A stretch of DNA of 41,666 nt from NCBI GenBank assembly GCA_964456985.1, contig CAYWDH010000024.1, forward strand, positions 1 to 41,666, in the 5' to 3' direction. Numbering within the stretch: position 1 is the stretch's first letter; each line of letters opens with the position of its first letter. Below the pieces are notes generated by a model, which worked only from the letters and a program-made list of their open reading frames with translations, did no database searches and was not told the origin of the DNA. Shown one piece after another: positions 16,586-23,761 of the stretch. The position numbers and the translations under genes were made by a program. This stretch comes from WJMT01 sp964456985 (GTDB lineage Bacteria > Acidobacteriota > Aminicenantia > Aminicenantales > Aminicenantaceae).

Positions 16586-18352
16586 ATGAGAAAGTTCTTA
16601 ACGGTTCTTTTCATCCTTGTGTTTTCATTAACCAGCGCTGGAATCCTTATGTCTCAAAATAATAAAGAAGACGCAAAATTCTACAAAACCCTTGAAGAAT
16701 ATATAGATTCTTTATGGAAATTCTACCCCACTCAGGCCACACTTGCCGGCTTCCACGAGTATGACGGCCAACTAGAAGATTTTTCCAGCCGCAATGTCAC
16801 CAAACAATATGAGAAGCTGCAAGAACTGAATAAGTCATTAATCGTTGAAATTGACCAGACGGCTTTAAGCCCTGATGCAAAAATAGATCATTCTGTGATT
16901 GTTGATGGACTCTCCCTGGAATTGCTTCAACACGAAAGCCTTCTTCCCTGGGAATATGATCCGTTGTTTTATAATAAAATCATATATAACTGTGTTAAAC
17001 CTCTAATGACAGGAGACTTCGGCACCCCTGAAGACAGAGCCAAAAACGCAGCAAAAAGGCTCAATGACCTACCCAAATTTCTGAAAGAGGCTATGAAAAG
17101 CCTAAAAACGCCCCCCCAGCTCTCAACGGAAACAGCTATCAAACAATTTCCGGGACTAATGAATTTTTACCAGAACGAAATGCCCCAACTCATCCAGGAA
17201 GCTCCCGATTCCCAAAAATCTGACCTTCAGAAAAATCTTGCGGCCGTCATCCCAGCTTTAAATGAGTATCAAACCTATTTGAGAAGCGAGCTTCTTCCTA
17301 AATCAACAGGTAATTTTCGCCTCCTCCAGGCTCATGTTACAATGGCAAGAGCGGATTACCAGAATCTGACTCCTCTCCAGCAACTCGCTGAAATCGCTAA
17401 AGTCGAAATAGACAACACACGAAGAGAGATGGCTCTGATCTGTGCTTCCTTTTATAAGATCATGGATCCGAAATTTGATATTTTAAAACCCCCTTCAAAT
17501 CTAACTGAAGAACAGATTAGAAGTATCATCATCTCCCATGTTCTCGATAAACTCAAAGTCTTTCATTCTTCTAAAGAGGACTTCTTTGAAGCTCTCGCTG
17601 CGTCTCAACAGGAAGTGAAAAATTTCATACAGGAAAAAGGGCTCCTTGAGAGTCTACCGGAAACGGAACTCAAAATAGAAGAGATGCCCGCAGTCTGTCA
17701 AATGGGCAACTGGTTCAGGCTTATCCTCCCTGGTGTGTATGATGATTCAAACCAATACACGCTTCAGATCGCTCCCTTTGATAAGGACCTGAGTGACGAA
17801 GACCTCCAGGCTGTTCTTGAAGAATACAATGATTTCATTCTCCCCTTCTATACCGCAAGAAACATATATCCAGGACCTTTCGTGCCGGCTTATTTTTCGC
17901 TACAAAATGCCTCTCTGGCTCAAAAATTATATCCGAACAAAACCATATTTTATGGATGGCCCATCTTTGTCGAAGAGATGATGGCCATGTCCGGAATAGG
18001 AGACTATGACCTCAGGCTGCGCCTCCATCAATTAAAGATGAAGATGACAGCGGCCATAGATTTTTTACTGGATCTGCAAATCCATGAAGGAAGCATGACC
18101 AAAGAACAAGCCATCAATTATATGACTAGAGTGGGATTTCAATGCGAGGCTGAAGCGGAGAGAAACTGGAACAGGATTGTTCTGATGCCCCTTGAAGCTG
18201 GCTATGCCTATGTGGGATACCAGGCTATGCTTGATATGGAAGAAAATTACAAAAAAACAAAAGGCGATGCTTTCAGTGAAAAAGAATTCCTTCAGAAAAT
18301 ACTCAGCTATGGACCTATTCCGCTCAGACTTTTAAGAGAAGAAATCAAATAA
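16586..18352 (+). CDS. DUF885 family secreted protein (degenerate metal site)
   Basis: An exported protein of 588 residues with signal peptide (RKFLTVLFILVFSLTSAGIL). The opening (LEEYIDSLWKFYPTQATLAGFHEYDG) and the C-terminal half fit DUF885, a family of zinc-peptidase-like proteins. In canonical members the active-site segments are YPGHHLQ and EGWALYxE. Here they read YPGPFVPAYF (about 427-436) and GWPIFVEEMM (about 457-466), so the paired His is replaced by Pro-Phe. The Glu in the second motif is kept. It may therefore be a non-catalytic relative. GAGGAGGAAC precedes the ATG. tatD follows directly after the stop. Confidence 0.8.
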   Translation: MRKFLTVLFILVFSLTSAGILMSQNNKEDAKFYKTLEEYIDSLWKFYPTQATLAGFHEYDGQLEDFSSRNVTKQYEKLQELNKSLIVEIDQTALSPDAKIDHSVIVDGLSLELLQHESLLPWEYDPLFYNKIIYNCVKPLMTGDFGTPEDRAKNAAKRLNDLPKFLKEAMKSLKTPPQLSTETAIKQFPGLMNFYQNEMPQLIQEAPDSQKSDLQKNLAAVIPALNEYQTYLRSELLPKSTGNFRLLQAHVTMARADYQNLTPLQQLAEIAKVEIDNTRREMALICASFYKIMDPKFDILKPPSNLTEEQIRSIIISHVLDKLKVFHSSKEDFFEALAASQQEVKNFIQEKGLLESLPETELKIEEMPAVCQMGNWFRLILPGVYDDSNQYTLQIAPFDKDLSDEDLQAVLEEYNDFILPFYTARNIYPGPFVPAYFSLQNASLAQKLYPNKTIFYGWPIFVEEMMAMSGIGDYDLRLRLHQLKMKMTAAIDFLLDLQIHEGSMTKEQAINYMTRVGFQCEAEAERNWNRIVLMPLEAGYAYVGYQAMLDMEENYKKTKGDAFSEKEFLQKILSYGPIPLRLLREEIK

Positions 18353-18366
18353 AAAAGAAACAACCC

Positions 18367-19158
18367 ATTATTGACTCGCACGCTCACTTAAGCACAAAAG
18401 ACTTTGATAAAGACAGAGATCAGGTCATTAAGAGGGCTTATGATTCAGGGATCAAAAAAATTCTCTGTCCCACCGAGGTATCAGATAGTAAAATTTTAAG
18501 CACGACTTACAGCCTGATAGAAAAATACAGCCACATTACAGCCGCAGGGGGTGTGCATCCTCACAGTGCCAGCCAGTACAATCAAAATCTTGAGAACAAA
18601 ATCAAGGAGATGGCCGGACAGAATAAGATCGTCGCTGTTGGAGAAATCGGTCTTGATTTCTATTATAATTACTCTCCTCCTTCTGAGCAAAAAAATGCCT
18701 TCCAAAAACAACTTGCACTTGCCCAGGATCTGAAGCTCCCTGTCATCATCCACAGCCGGCAAGCCGCATCCAATGTGTTCTCTCTCATAAAAGAGCAGAA
18801 TTTCACCAACGGAGGCATCATGCACTGTTTTACGGAAAATCTTGATTTTGCAAAAAAGATGCTGGATAGAGGATTCTATATCTCTTTTTCCGGAATCATC
18901 ACTTATCCAAAAGCTCATGACCTGAGAGAAACAGCAAAAAAAATCCCCGCTGACAGACTTCTCATCGAAACAGATGCCCCTTTCCTGACACCGGTGCCTC
19001 TCAGGAACAGATTTAAAAGAAATGAGCCGGTTTTTATCTTAGAAACCGCGAAAGTCCTTGCAGATCTCAAAAAAATGCCCTTTGAGTCCTTTGCTGAAAA
19101 AATGTGCCAAAATTTCAGTTCCCTATTTAACCTGAATTATGACCGGGTCGGGTTGTGA
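18367..19158 (+). CDS. tatD: TatD family metal-dependent hydrolase, apparent ATT start
   Basis: A TIM-barrel metal-dependent DNase/hydrolase. Metal ligands are visible: DSHAHL at the very N-terminus, VGEIGLDFYY, VIIHSRQA, MHCF and the terminal ETDAPFL, with LTPVPLRNRFKRNEP after it. In this frame there is no ATG, GTG or TTG between the in-frame stop at 18277-18279 and the DSHAHL motif; a GTG exists only at 18553, far inside the domain. ATT at 18367 gives the canonical TatD opening Met-Ile-Asp-Ser-His-Ala-His-Leu, 263 residues. It begins 14 bases after the DUF885 stop, so translational coupling could assist the weak start. Sequencing error is the main alternative. Confidence 0.88.
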   Translation: MIDSHAHLSTKDFDKDRDQVIKRAYDSGIKKILCPTEVSDSKILSTTYSLIEKYSHITAAGGVHPHSASQYNQNLENKIKEMAGQNKIVAVGEIGLDFYYNYSPPSEQKNAFQKQLALAQDLKLPVIIHSRQAASNVFSLIKEQNFTNGGIMHCFTENLDFAKKMLDRGFYISFSGIITYPKAHDLRETAKKIPADRLLIETDAPFLTPVPLRNRFKRNEPVFILETAKVLADLKKMPFESFAEKMCQNFSSLFNLNYDRVGL

Positions 19159-19222
19159 AGAGCTAAGATAGGTTTGAAATATAAAATTTTTGGTGTTAAT
19201 ATACAATCCGCATATTAAAGAC

Positions 19223-20239
19223 ATGACACCTCAAAAACCTTTCAAACAGACATTCAAGGAAACTCCCTCTTTAGATGACCTCTACTCTCTAATAAAAACC
19301 GATCTGAACGAAATAGAAAATAAAATTAGAAATTTTACATCCTCTCCCAATCCTCTTGTTAAGGAAATCAGCAATTATCTTTTTAGAAAACCGGGGAAAA
19401 AGATCAGACCGGCTGTTCTGACTCTCTGTTCTAAGTTATTCAAATACCAGGGAACCGAGCATATCCTTATGGGGACCCTTGTGGAAATGATCCATACAGC
19501 CAGCCTTATTCATGATGACATCATTGATGAATCTGATAAAAGAAGAGGGAAAGATACAGTCCACACCCGGTGGGGGCCTAACATAACAGTCCTTCTTGGT
19601 GATTATATCTATATAAACACCATTGGTTCTTCTCTAAACACAGCAAATCTGGAAATAACAAAAATACTTATTCAGGCCTCTGCTCAAATGATTGAGGGTG
19701 AACTGAATGAATATTATCTCAGCGGAAACCTTAAAATCACTGAAGAGGACTATCTGGATATTCTTAACAAAAAAACAGCCTCTCTTTTTTCGGCCTGTTG
19801 TCAGATCGGAGGAAGACTCGCTGGTGTCCCAGAAAAACTCATCACTGTACTGGGAGAATTCGGTATCAATTTTGGAATGAGCTTTCAGTTGATTGACGAC
19901 CTTCTGGATTATTCCGGAGACCCTGAATCATTAGGAAAACCAATACTGTCAGATCTGAGAGAAGGCCGTATAACCTTGCCCTTGATTTACACATTTAATA
20001 ATGACGGCCACAAAAACCGAAAAAACATTACTGACCTCTTCAATCAAAAAGACTTCAGTAAGTTCGCCATTAAAAGAATCATAGATATTGTGGAGTCAAA
20101 TGGTGCGCTCGATTATACTTTCCAAAAGGCGCATGACTTTTCGGTTTCAGCACGAAATCTATTAAACCGTTTTCCGGAATCAGTTTTTCGCGAAAGTCTC
20201 GCCCGAATTTCAGATTACGTTCTTCACAGAGATAAATAG
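19223..20239 (+). CDS. Trans-polyprenyl diphosphate synthase
   Basis: Elongates allylic diphosphates with isopentenyl diphosphate to make a long-chain prenyl diphosphate for quinones or carotenoids. The first Asp-rich motif LIHDDIIDESDKRRG and the second FQLIDDLLDYSGD are intact, along with RPGKKIRP-type (RKPGKKIRPA) and the KTASLFSACC segment. The 338 residues are typical of heptaprenyl to octaprenyl synthases. I chose ATG 19223; a TTG at 19190 would add eleven unlikely residues. Chain length cannot be read by eye, so I give no specific symbol. The CYTH gene follows with a two-base gap and is likely coupled. Confidence 0.92.
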   Translation: MTPQKPFKQTFKETPSLDDLYSLIKTDLNEIENKIRNFTSSPNPLVKEISNYLFRKPGKKIRPAVLTLCSKLFKYQGTEHILMGTLVEMIHTASLIHDDIIDESDKRRGKDTVHTRWGPNITVLLGDYIYINTIGSSLNTANLEITKILIQASAQMIEGELNEYYLSGNLKITEEDYLDILNKKTASLFSACCQIGGRLAGVPEKLITVLGEFGINFGMSFQLIDDLLDYSGDPESLGKPILSDLREGRITLPLIYTFNNDGHKNRKNITDLFNQKDFSKFAIKRIIDIVESNGALDYTFQKAHDFSVSARNLLNRFPESVFRESLARISDYVLHRDK

Positions 20240-20241
20240 AG

Positions 20242-20754
20242 ATGCTGGAGATAGAAGTTAAAATCAGAGTCCAAGACCCCCAAAAAACACACGAAATACT
20301 CCTGTCTCTTGGGGCCTCTCTAACCAAACCCAGGTATTTTGAAGAAAACATTCTTTATGATTTTCCTGAAAAAACCCTTACAAATAAAAATCAGGCATTA
20401 AGACTCAGATCTGTGGGAAAAAGAAATATTCTGACCTATAAAGGAGAACCGCAAAAATCAAGAAAATTCAAGATACGAAATGAATTCGAAACCCAAGTCC
20501 AAGATAAAAAGCAAACACAAAAAATACTATCCTCCCTCGGCTTTAAACAGGTTTTCGTTTATCAAAAACAAAGAACAGAATACAAGAAAAAGAATTTAAA
20601 AATATACTTAGACGAGACCAAAGCAGGAAAATTTCTCGAATTTGAAGGGAAGAGAGAAGATATCGCTGCATTCACAAAAAAAATGGGGTTCTCAAAGGAT
20701 GATTTTATTAAGGCTGATTATGTATCTCTTATAAAGGAAATTGAAAGAAGATAA
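20242..20754 (+). CDS. CYTH domain protein (class IV adenylate cyclase/triphosphatase-like)
   Basis: A small beta-tunnel enzyme of the CYTH superfamily acting on organic or inorganic triphosphates. The signature ExExK is at the N-terminus (E3-I-E5-V-K7). Paired basic and acidic residues follow (ALRLR, LTYKG, RNEFET, YLDETKAGKFLEFEG), the order expected of CyaB-like class IV cyclases and thiamine-triphosphatases. 170 residues is the usual length. Whether it makes cAMP or hydrolyses a triphosphate is undecided. It begins two bases after the prenyl synthase. Confidence 0.88.
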   Translation: MLEIEVKIRVQDPQKTHEILLSLGASLTKPRYFEENILYDFPEKTLTNKNQALRLRSVGKRNILTYKGEPQKSRKFKIRNEFETQVQDKKQTQKILSSLGFKQVFVYQKQRTEYKKKNLKIYLDETKAGKFLEFEGKREDIAAFTKKMGFSKDDFIKADYVSLIKEIERR

Positions 20755-20760
20755 AAAAAC

Positions 20761-20994
20761 TTAGAGGGATTTACTGCCCGCGCCTTCTTTCTTTTTTCCC
20801 TTCTTTTCTATTTCATCCTCATCAATGACCTTAAAATCAATAACTCCTTTTTGAACTTCTTCCTGAGCAATACGGATAAGACTCTTGGATTTTGATTTAA
20901 TCTTGGGTTTGGCCCCTTTTAAAAGCTGTCTTGCCCTTTTCGACACAAGCAAAATGAACTTATATTTGCTATCCAGATCTTTGTAAGATTCCAA
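20761..20994 (-). CDS. rpoZ: RNA polymerase omega subunit
   Basis: A small protein of 77 residues that assists assembly of the RNA polymerase beta-prime subunit. The segment SKYKFILLVSKRARQL at about residues 9-24, then GAKPKI and RIAQEEVQKG, is the conserved omega core (SKYxLVxxxxKRARQL... RIAxEEV). The charged, Lys/Glu-rich tail is normal. It converges with the CYTH gene, six bases apart. Confidence 0.85.
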   Translation of the reverse strand: MESYKDLDSKYKFILLVSKRARQLLKGAKPKIKSKSKSLIRIAQEEVQKGVIDFKVIDEDEIEKKGKKKEGAGSKSL

Positions 20995-21142
20995 TTATAA
21001 AAATCTCCTCTTCAATATATCAGCAAGTAAAATAACAAAAATCTGATTTAAATTCAACATATAATTTAATCTAGCTTTAAATCAACATATATTCATATTT
21101 GACAAAATTTCAGCTCTTAACTAAACTATCCAAGAATTCTGT

Positions 21143-21216
21143 GACCCGTTAGCTCAACTAGGCAGAGCAGCTGACTCTTAATCAGCAGGTTGAAGGTTCA
21201 ATTCCTTCACGGGTCA
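21143..21216 (+). tRNA. tRNA-Lys (anticodon CTT)
   Basis: A full cloverleaf is visible. Acceptor GACCCGT pairs with ACGGGTC; the D arm is GCTC/GAGC; the anticodon stem GCTGA/TCAGC holds loop CTCTTAA with CTT at the anticodon position; the T arm is GAAGG/CCTTC with loop TTCAATT; the discriminator is A. CCA is not encoded. The last three bases double as the complement of the stop codon of the convergent J-like gene. AT-rich sequence of about 148 bases separates it from rpoZ and shows no other gene. Confidence 0.97.
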
Positions 21217-21576
21217 CTTTTTCTTTGATCTGCCTGAAGAAAATGATTCCTTTATGTTCTTAAGAACTTTTGTGATTCCCTTTTCTCCGTCTTCGATAAA
21301 TAGTTTCTCAGTGGAATTTCGAAAATAAGAGTTATGATAGACTTCGGATTTCGGCTTTGAAATCCTCAGGTCATACTTTCTTCTCTTTTCCGGATCACTT
21401 AAAACTTCATAGGCATCTTTTACTTCCTGCAGCGTCTTTTCTCGATCTTCTTCATTGATTAGAGTGTAATGAGCCAGAGAATCTTTTTCATAAGATATCT
21501 GAGCTATTTGATAGGCCTTCTCAATATCCTGCTGGGAAGCGCTCCGTCTCACATTCATGACCTCATAAAAGGTCAT
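21214..21576 (-). CDS. J-domain-like protein lacking HPD
   Basis: The N-terminal 70 residues look like a J domain: FYEVMNVRRSASQQDIEKAY at the start and EVKDAYEVLSDPEKRRKYD at the end. The usual His-Pro-Asp between helices II and III is absent, and the loop instead reads SYEKDSLAHYTLIN, so DnaK stimulation is doubtful. The rest (KPKSEVYHNSYFRNS and a basic tail) is unassigned. I chose ATG 21576 because AGGAGA precedes it; the upstream ATGs at 21600 and 21594 lack one. It follows the FlhG/MinD-like ATPase by 28 bases on the same strand. Its TGA lies in the complement of the tRNA-Lys 3' end. Confidence 0.7.
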   Translation of the reverse strand: MTFYEVMNVRRSASQQDIEKAYQIAQISYEKDSLAHYTLINEEDREKTLQEVKDAYEVLSDPEKRRKYDLRISKPKSEVYHNSYFRNSTEKLFIEDGEKGITKVLKNIKESFSSGRSKKK

Positions 21577-21604
21577 TTCTCCTCTCAACTTCATTTTCAT
21601 AACT

Positions 21605-22546
21605 CTATTTTTCAGTCAGTTTGGAAGCGATAGAAAGTATGGACTTACCTACATCTGAATCCGGATATTTATCCATTATTGGCGTTAAATTTTTCACGCT
21701 TTCATGGACAATCTCGTTAAACGGGATGGCTCCCAGATAATCTAAATTAATAACCAGAATTTTTTGAACAACATTAGAGATGGACTCTCCGAGCAGGAAA
21801 TCTTTCTCGTGCCTTGCTTTGTTGATGACTAAGCCCGGCCTGAATTTCTTTAGGGCACGGAACAGCAGGTCTGCATAATACTTATCCTGAGAGATGATTT
21901 CACTGAGAAAACTGTACACCGACCTCGAATTGTCGTTTATTTGTTCCGTCACTTTTTTAATCAAATCCTGAATCTGGTAATAATCTATGTATAATTTCAA
22001 AAGCCTTATAATACACGACTTTAAAAAATAATAGGCATTCTCGATAGATGTGGGTTCAGGATTTATTACCAGTATTCCCGGATTGGATAGCAGAAAAAAA
22101 TCAATGGAATTATATGTAGAGCCTGTCCCGATATCGATGATGATGACATCAGAATCAAATGTTTTTATATGCCTTAATAATTTTAACTTCTTAAAATAAT
22201 TCAGGTTCGCTGTAAAAAGAAGATTGTCTGAACCTTTTACAAGTCGCAATTTATTATACCGAGTGGGTACAGCTACGTCCCTAAGTGTGGGGACTTTTTT
22301 TGTCAAAAAGTCTCCTATATCCAAATCACTTTTCCTCATTCCAAGGAAAGTATGAAGATTGGCTCCCCCTAAATCAGCATCAATTAAGGTGACTTCTTTA
22401 TTTTTCTTCGAAAGACAGATAGCCAGGTTTGCCGTGACAAAGCTTTTCCCCGTTCCTCCCTTTCCTCCACCCACTGCCCATATAGTCCTGGTCCGGTTCT
22501 GCCGTTCTGAAACGACCGGATTACTGCTTGTCTGCTTTGGATCCAT
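21605..22546 (-). CDS. FlhG/MinD-like SIMIBI ATPase
   Basis: A ParA/MinD-family P-loop ATPase of 313 residues. The deviant Walker A is GGGKGGTGKS (signature Lys29 and Lys34), followed by LIDADLGGANLHTFLG (switch I) and IIIDIGTGSTYNSIDFF in place of the usual DxPAG switch II. The C-terminal half is typical of FlhG/YlxH-type regulators. Such proteins set position or number of membrane-associated machines; here there are no flagellar genes in the window, so the target is unknown. A TTGACT at 22604-22599 on this strand is a possible -35. A half-copy of the dispersed repeat lies just upstream at 22552-22565. Confidence 0.82.
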   Translation of the reverse strand: MDPKQTSSNPVVSERQNRTRTIWAVGGGKGGTGKSFVTANLAICLSKKNKEVTLIDADLGGANLHTFLGMRKSDLDIGDFLTKKVPTLRDVAVPTRYNKLRLVKGSDNLLFTANLNYFKKLKLLRHIKTFDSDVIIIDIGTGSTYNSIDFFLLSNPGILVINPEPTSIENAYYFLKSCIIRLLKLYIDYYQIQDLIKKVTEQINDNSRSVYSFLSEIISQDKYYADLLFRALKKFRPGLVINKARHEKDFLLGESISNVVQKILVINLDYLGAIPFNEIVHESVKNLTPIMDKYPDSDVGKSILSIASKLTEK

Positions 22547-22551
22547 AGTAT

Positions 22552-22565
22552 GAATAATCCAGGTT
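22552..22565 (-). repeat. Half-copy of the dispersed repeat
   Basis: On the minus strand AACCTGGATTATTC, an exact match to the first half of the copy at 37756-37784. It is in the leader of the FlhG-like gene, a few bases before its ATG. Confidence 0.45.
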
Positions 22566-22657
22566 AATCGATAAAAAGTATTTTAAGTATTTTAACACAG
22601 TCAAAACATTTGTAAACCAAAACAAGTAACCTGACCTATTCAGATTAATAATTATTC

Positions 22658-22686
22658 TTTACTGTTTGACTTCTGATTTCTATAAT
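22658..22686 (+). promoter_or_regulatory. Sigma-70 type promoter for rmuC
   Basis: TTTACT (22658-22663), 17 bases, TATAAT (22681-22686). The start of transcription would be near 22693, about 12 bases before the ATG at 22705. Confidence 0.55.
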
Positions 22687-22704
22687 AAATAAAGTGAATC
22701 GTCA

Positions 22705-23757
22705 ATGGATTTAAGCATTCTCATCACAGCAGGGATACTCATTACTGTTATTGTTCTGGCTTCTGCCTTGATCCTTAAAAGCACATTAAAAGAAACCTCT
22801 ATTAAAATCGAAGAATTAAAACAGTCCCAATCAGAGAATAAATCTATGTCTCTCATGCAGCAGCAAATAAATGACCTTATCAAGAATATCAACCAGCAGC
22901 TCAACAATATAAGCAGCCAATTCCAGAAAACCACAGGCCATATAGGCACCACATTAGGCGACGTTAAAGAAAATCTAGGAAGAATGGAAAGTGTCACCAC
23001 ACAGGTATTGGAAAAAGCCAGAAACATCTCAAATCTGGAAAATCTTCTCCGTGCTCCAAAATTTAGAGGAGGCTTGGGAGAATTGTTTTTAGGCGACTTA
23101 TTAGCTCAGATCCTTCCTCCTGCTCACTACAAACTCCAGCACAAATTCAAAACAGGAGACATGGTAGATGCTATCATTAAAATAGGGGAAAACACCGTAC
23201 CTATCGATTCGAAATTTCCCCTCGAAAACTTCAAAAAATATCTAAACGAAGAAGACGAAAAAGAGAAGAAAAATCTACGAAAAAAATTTGTTTCAGATGT
23301 AAAAAAACATATCGATGTCATCCAGCAGAAGTATATCCTGCCTGATGAAGGAACATTTGACTTTGCCCTCATGTATATTCCTGCAGAAAATATTTACTAT
23401 GAGACCATTCTCCGCGAAGAAAACAGGACCACAGACAAAAGTATTTTCTCCTATGCCACCCAAAAAAGAGTTATTCCTGTTTCTCCGAACTCATTTTTTG
23501 CCTATCTCCAGGTAATTGTACTGGGCCTCAAAGGTCTCCAAATAGAAAAATCCGCTCAATATATATTTCAGTCTCTGACAAGGCTTCAAAACGACCTCTG
23601 TGTGTTTAAAGAAACCTTTGACCTTGTGGGGACTCATTTAAATAATGCCCGAACAAAATATGATGAGTCAGAAAAAAAGCTGTCAAAATTTACAGATAAA
23701 ATAAAGTCCCTGGATTCTTATGAAGCAGAACTGCTTGAAGAGAAAAAAAGCGACTAA
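22705..23757 (+). CDS. rmuC: RmuC-family protein (nuclease-like, limits inversions)
   Basis: RmuC proteins are thought to be DNA-associated, with an endonuclease-like fold, and limit recombination between inverted repeats. There is an N-terminal membrane segment (ILITAGILITVIVLASALIL, about residues 5-24), then a coiled coil (about 27-115). The core includes KFRGGLGELFLGDLLAQILPP, DAIIKIGENTVPIDSKFPLENF and YIPAENIYYETILRE, all conserved RmuC blocks. The length of 350 is slightly below the Escherichia coli protein (475), with a shorter C-terminus. Single-gene unit convergent with the histidine kinase. Confidence 0.9.
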   Translation: MDLSILITAGILITVIVLASALILKSTLKETSIKIEELKQSQSENKSMSLMQQQINDLIKNINQQLNNISSQFQKTTGHIGTTLGDVKENLGRMESVTTQVLEKARNISNLENLLRAPKFRGGLGELFLGDLLAQILPPAHYKLQHKFKTGDMVDAIIKIGENTVPIDSKFPLENFKKYLNEEDEKEKKNLRKKFVSDVKKHIDVIQQKYILPDEGTFDFALMYIPAENIYYETILREENRTTDKSIFSYATQKRVIPVSPNSFFAYLQVIVLGLKGLQIEKSAQYIFQSLTRLQNDLCVFKETFDLVGTHLNNARTKYDESEKKLSKFTDKIKSLDSYEAELLEEKKSD

Positions 23758-23761
23758 AAGT

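Noticed and set aside
19190..19222. TTG start for the prenyl diphosphate synthase
   Set aside because: Adds eleven residues with no conservation that I can see; ATG 19223 gives a normal length.
22666..22686. TTGACT just before TATAAT ahead of rmuC
   Set aside because: Spacing is only nine bases; TTTACT at 22658 gives the proper 17 and was used instead.
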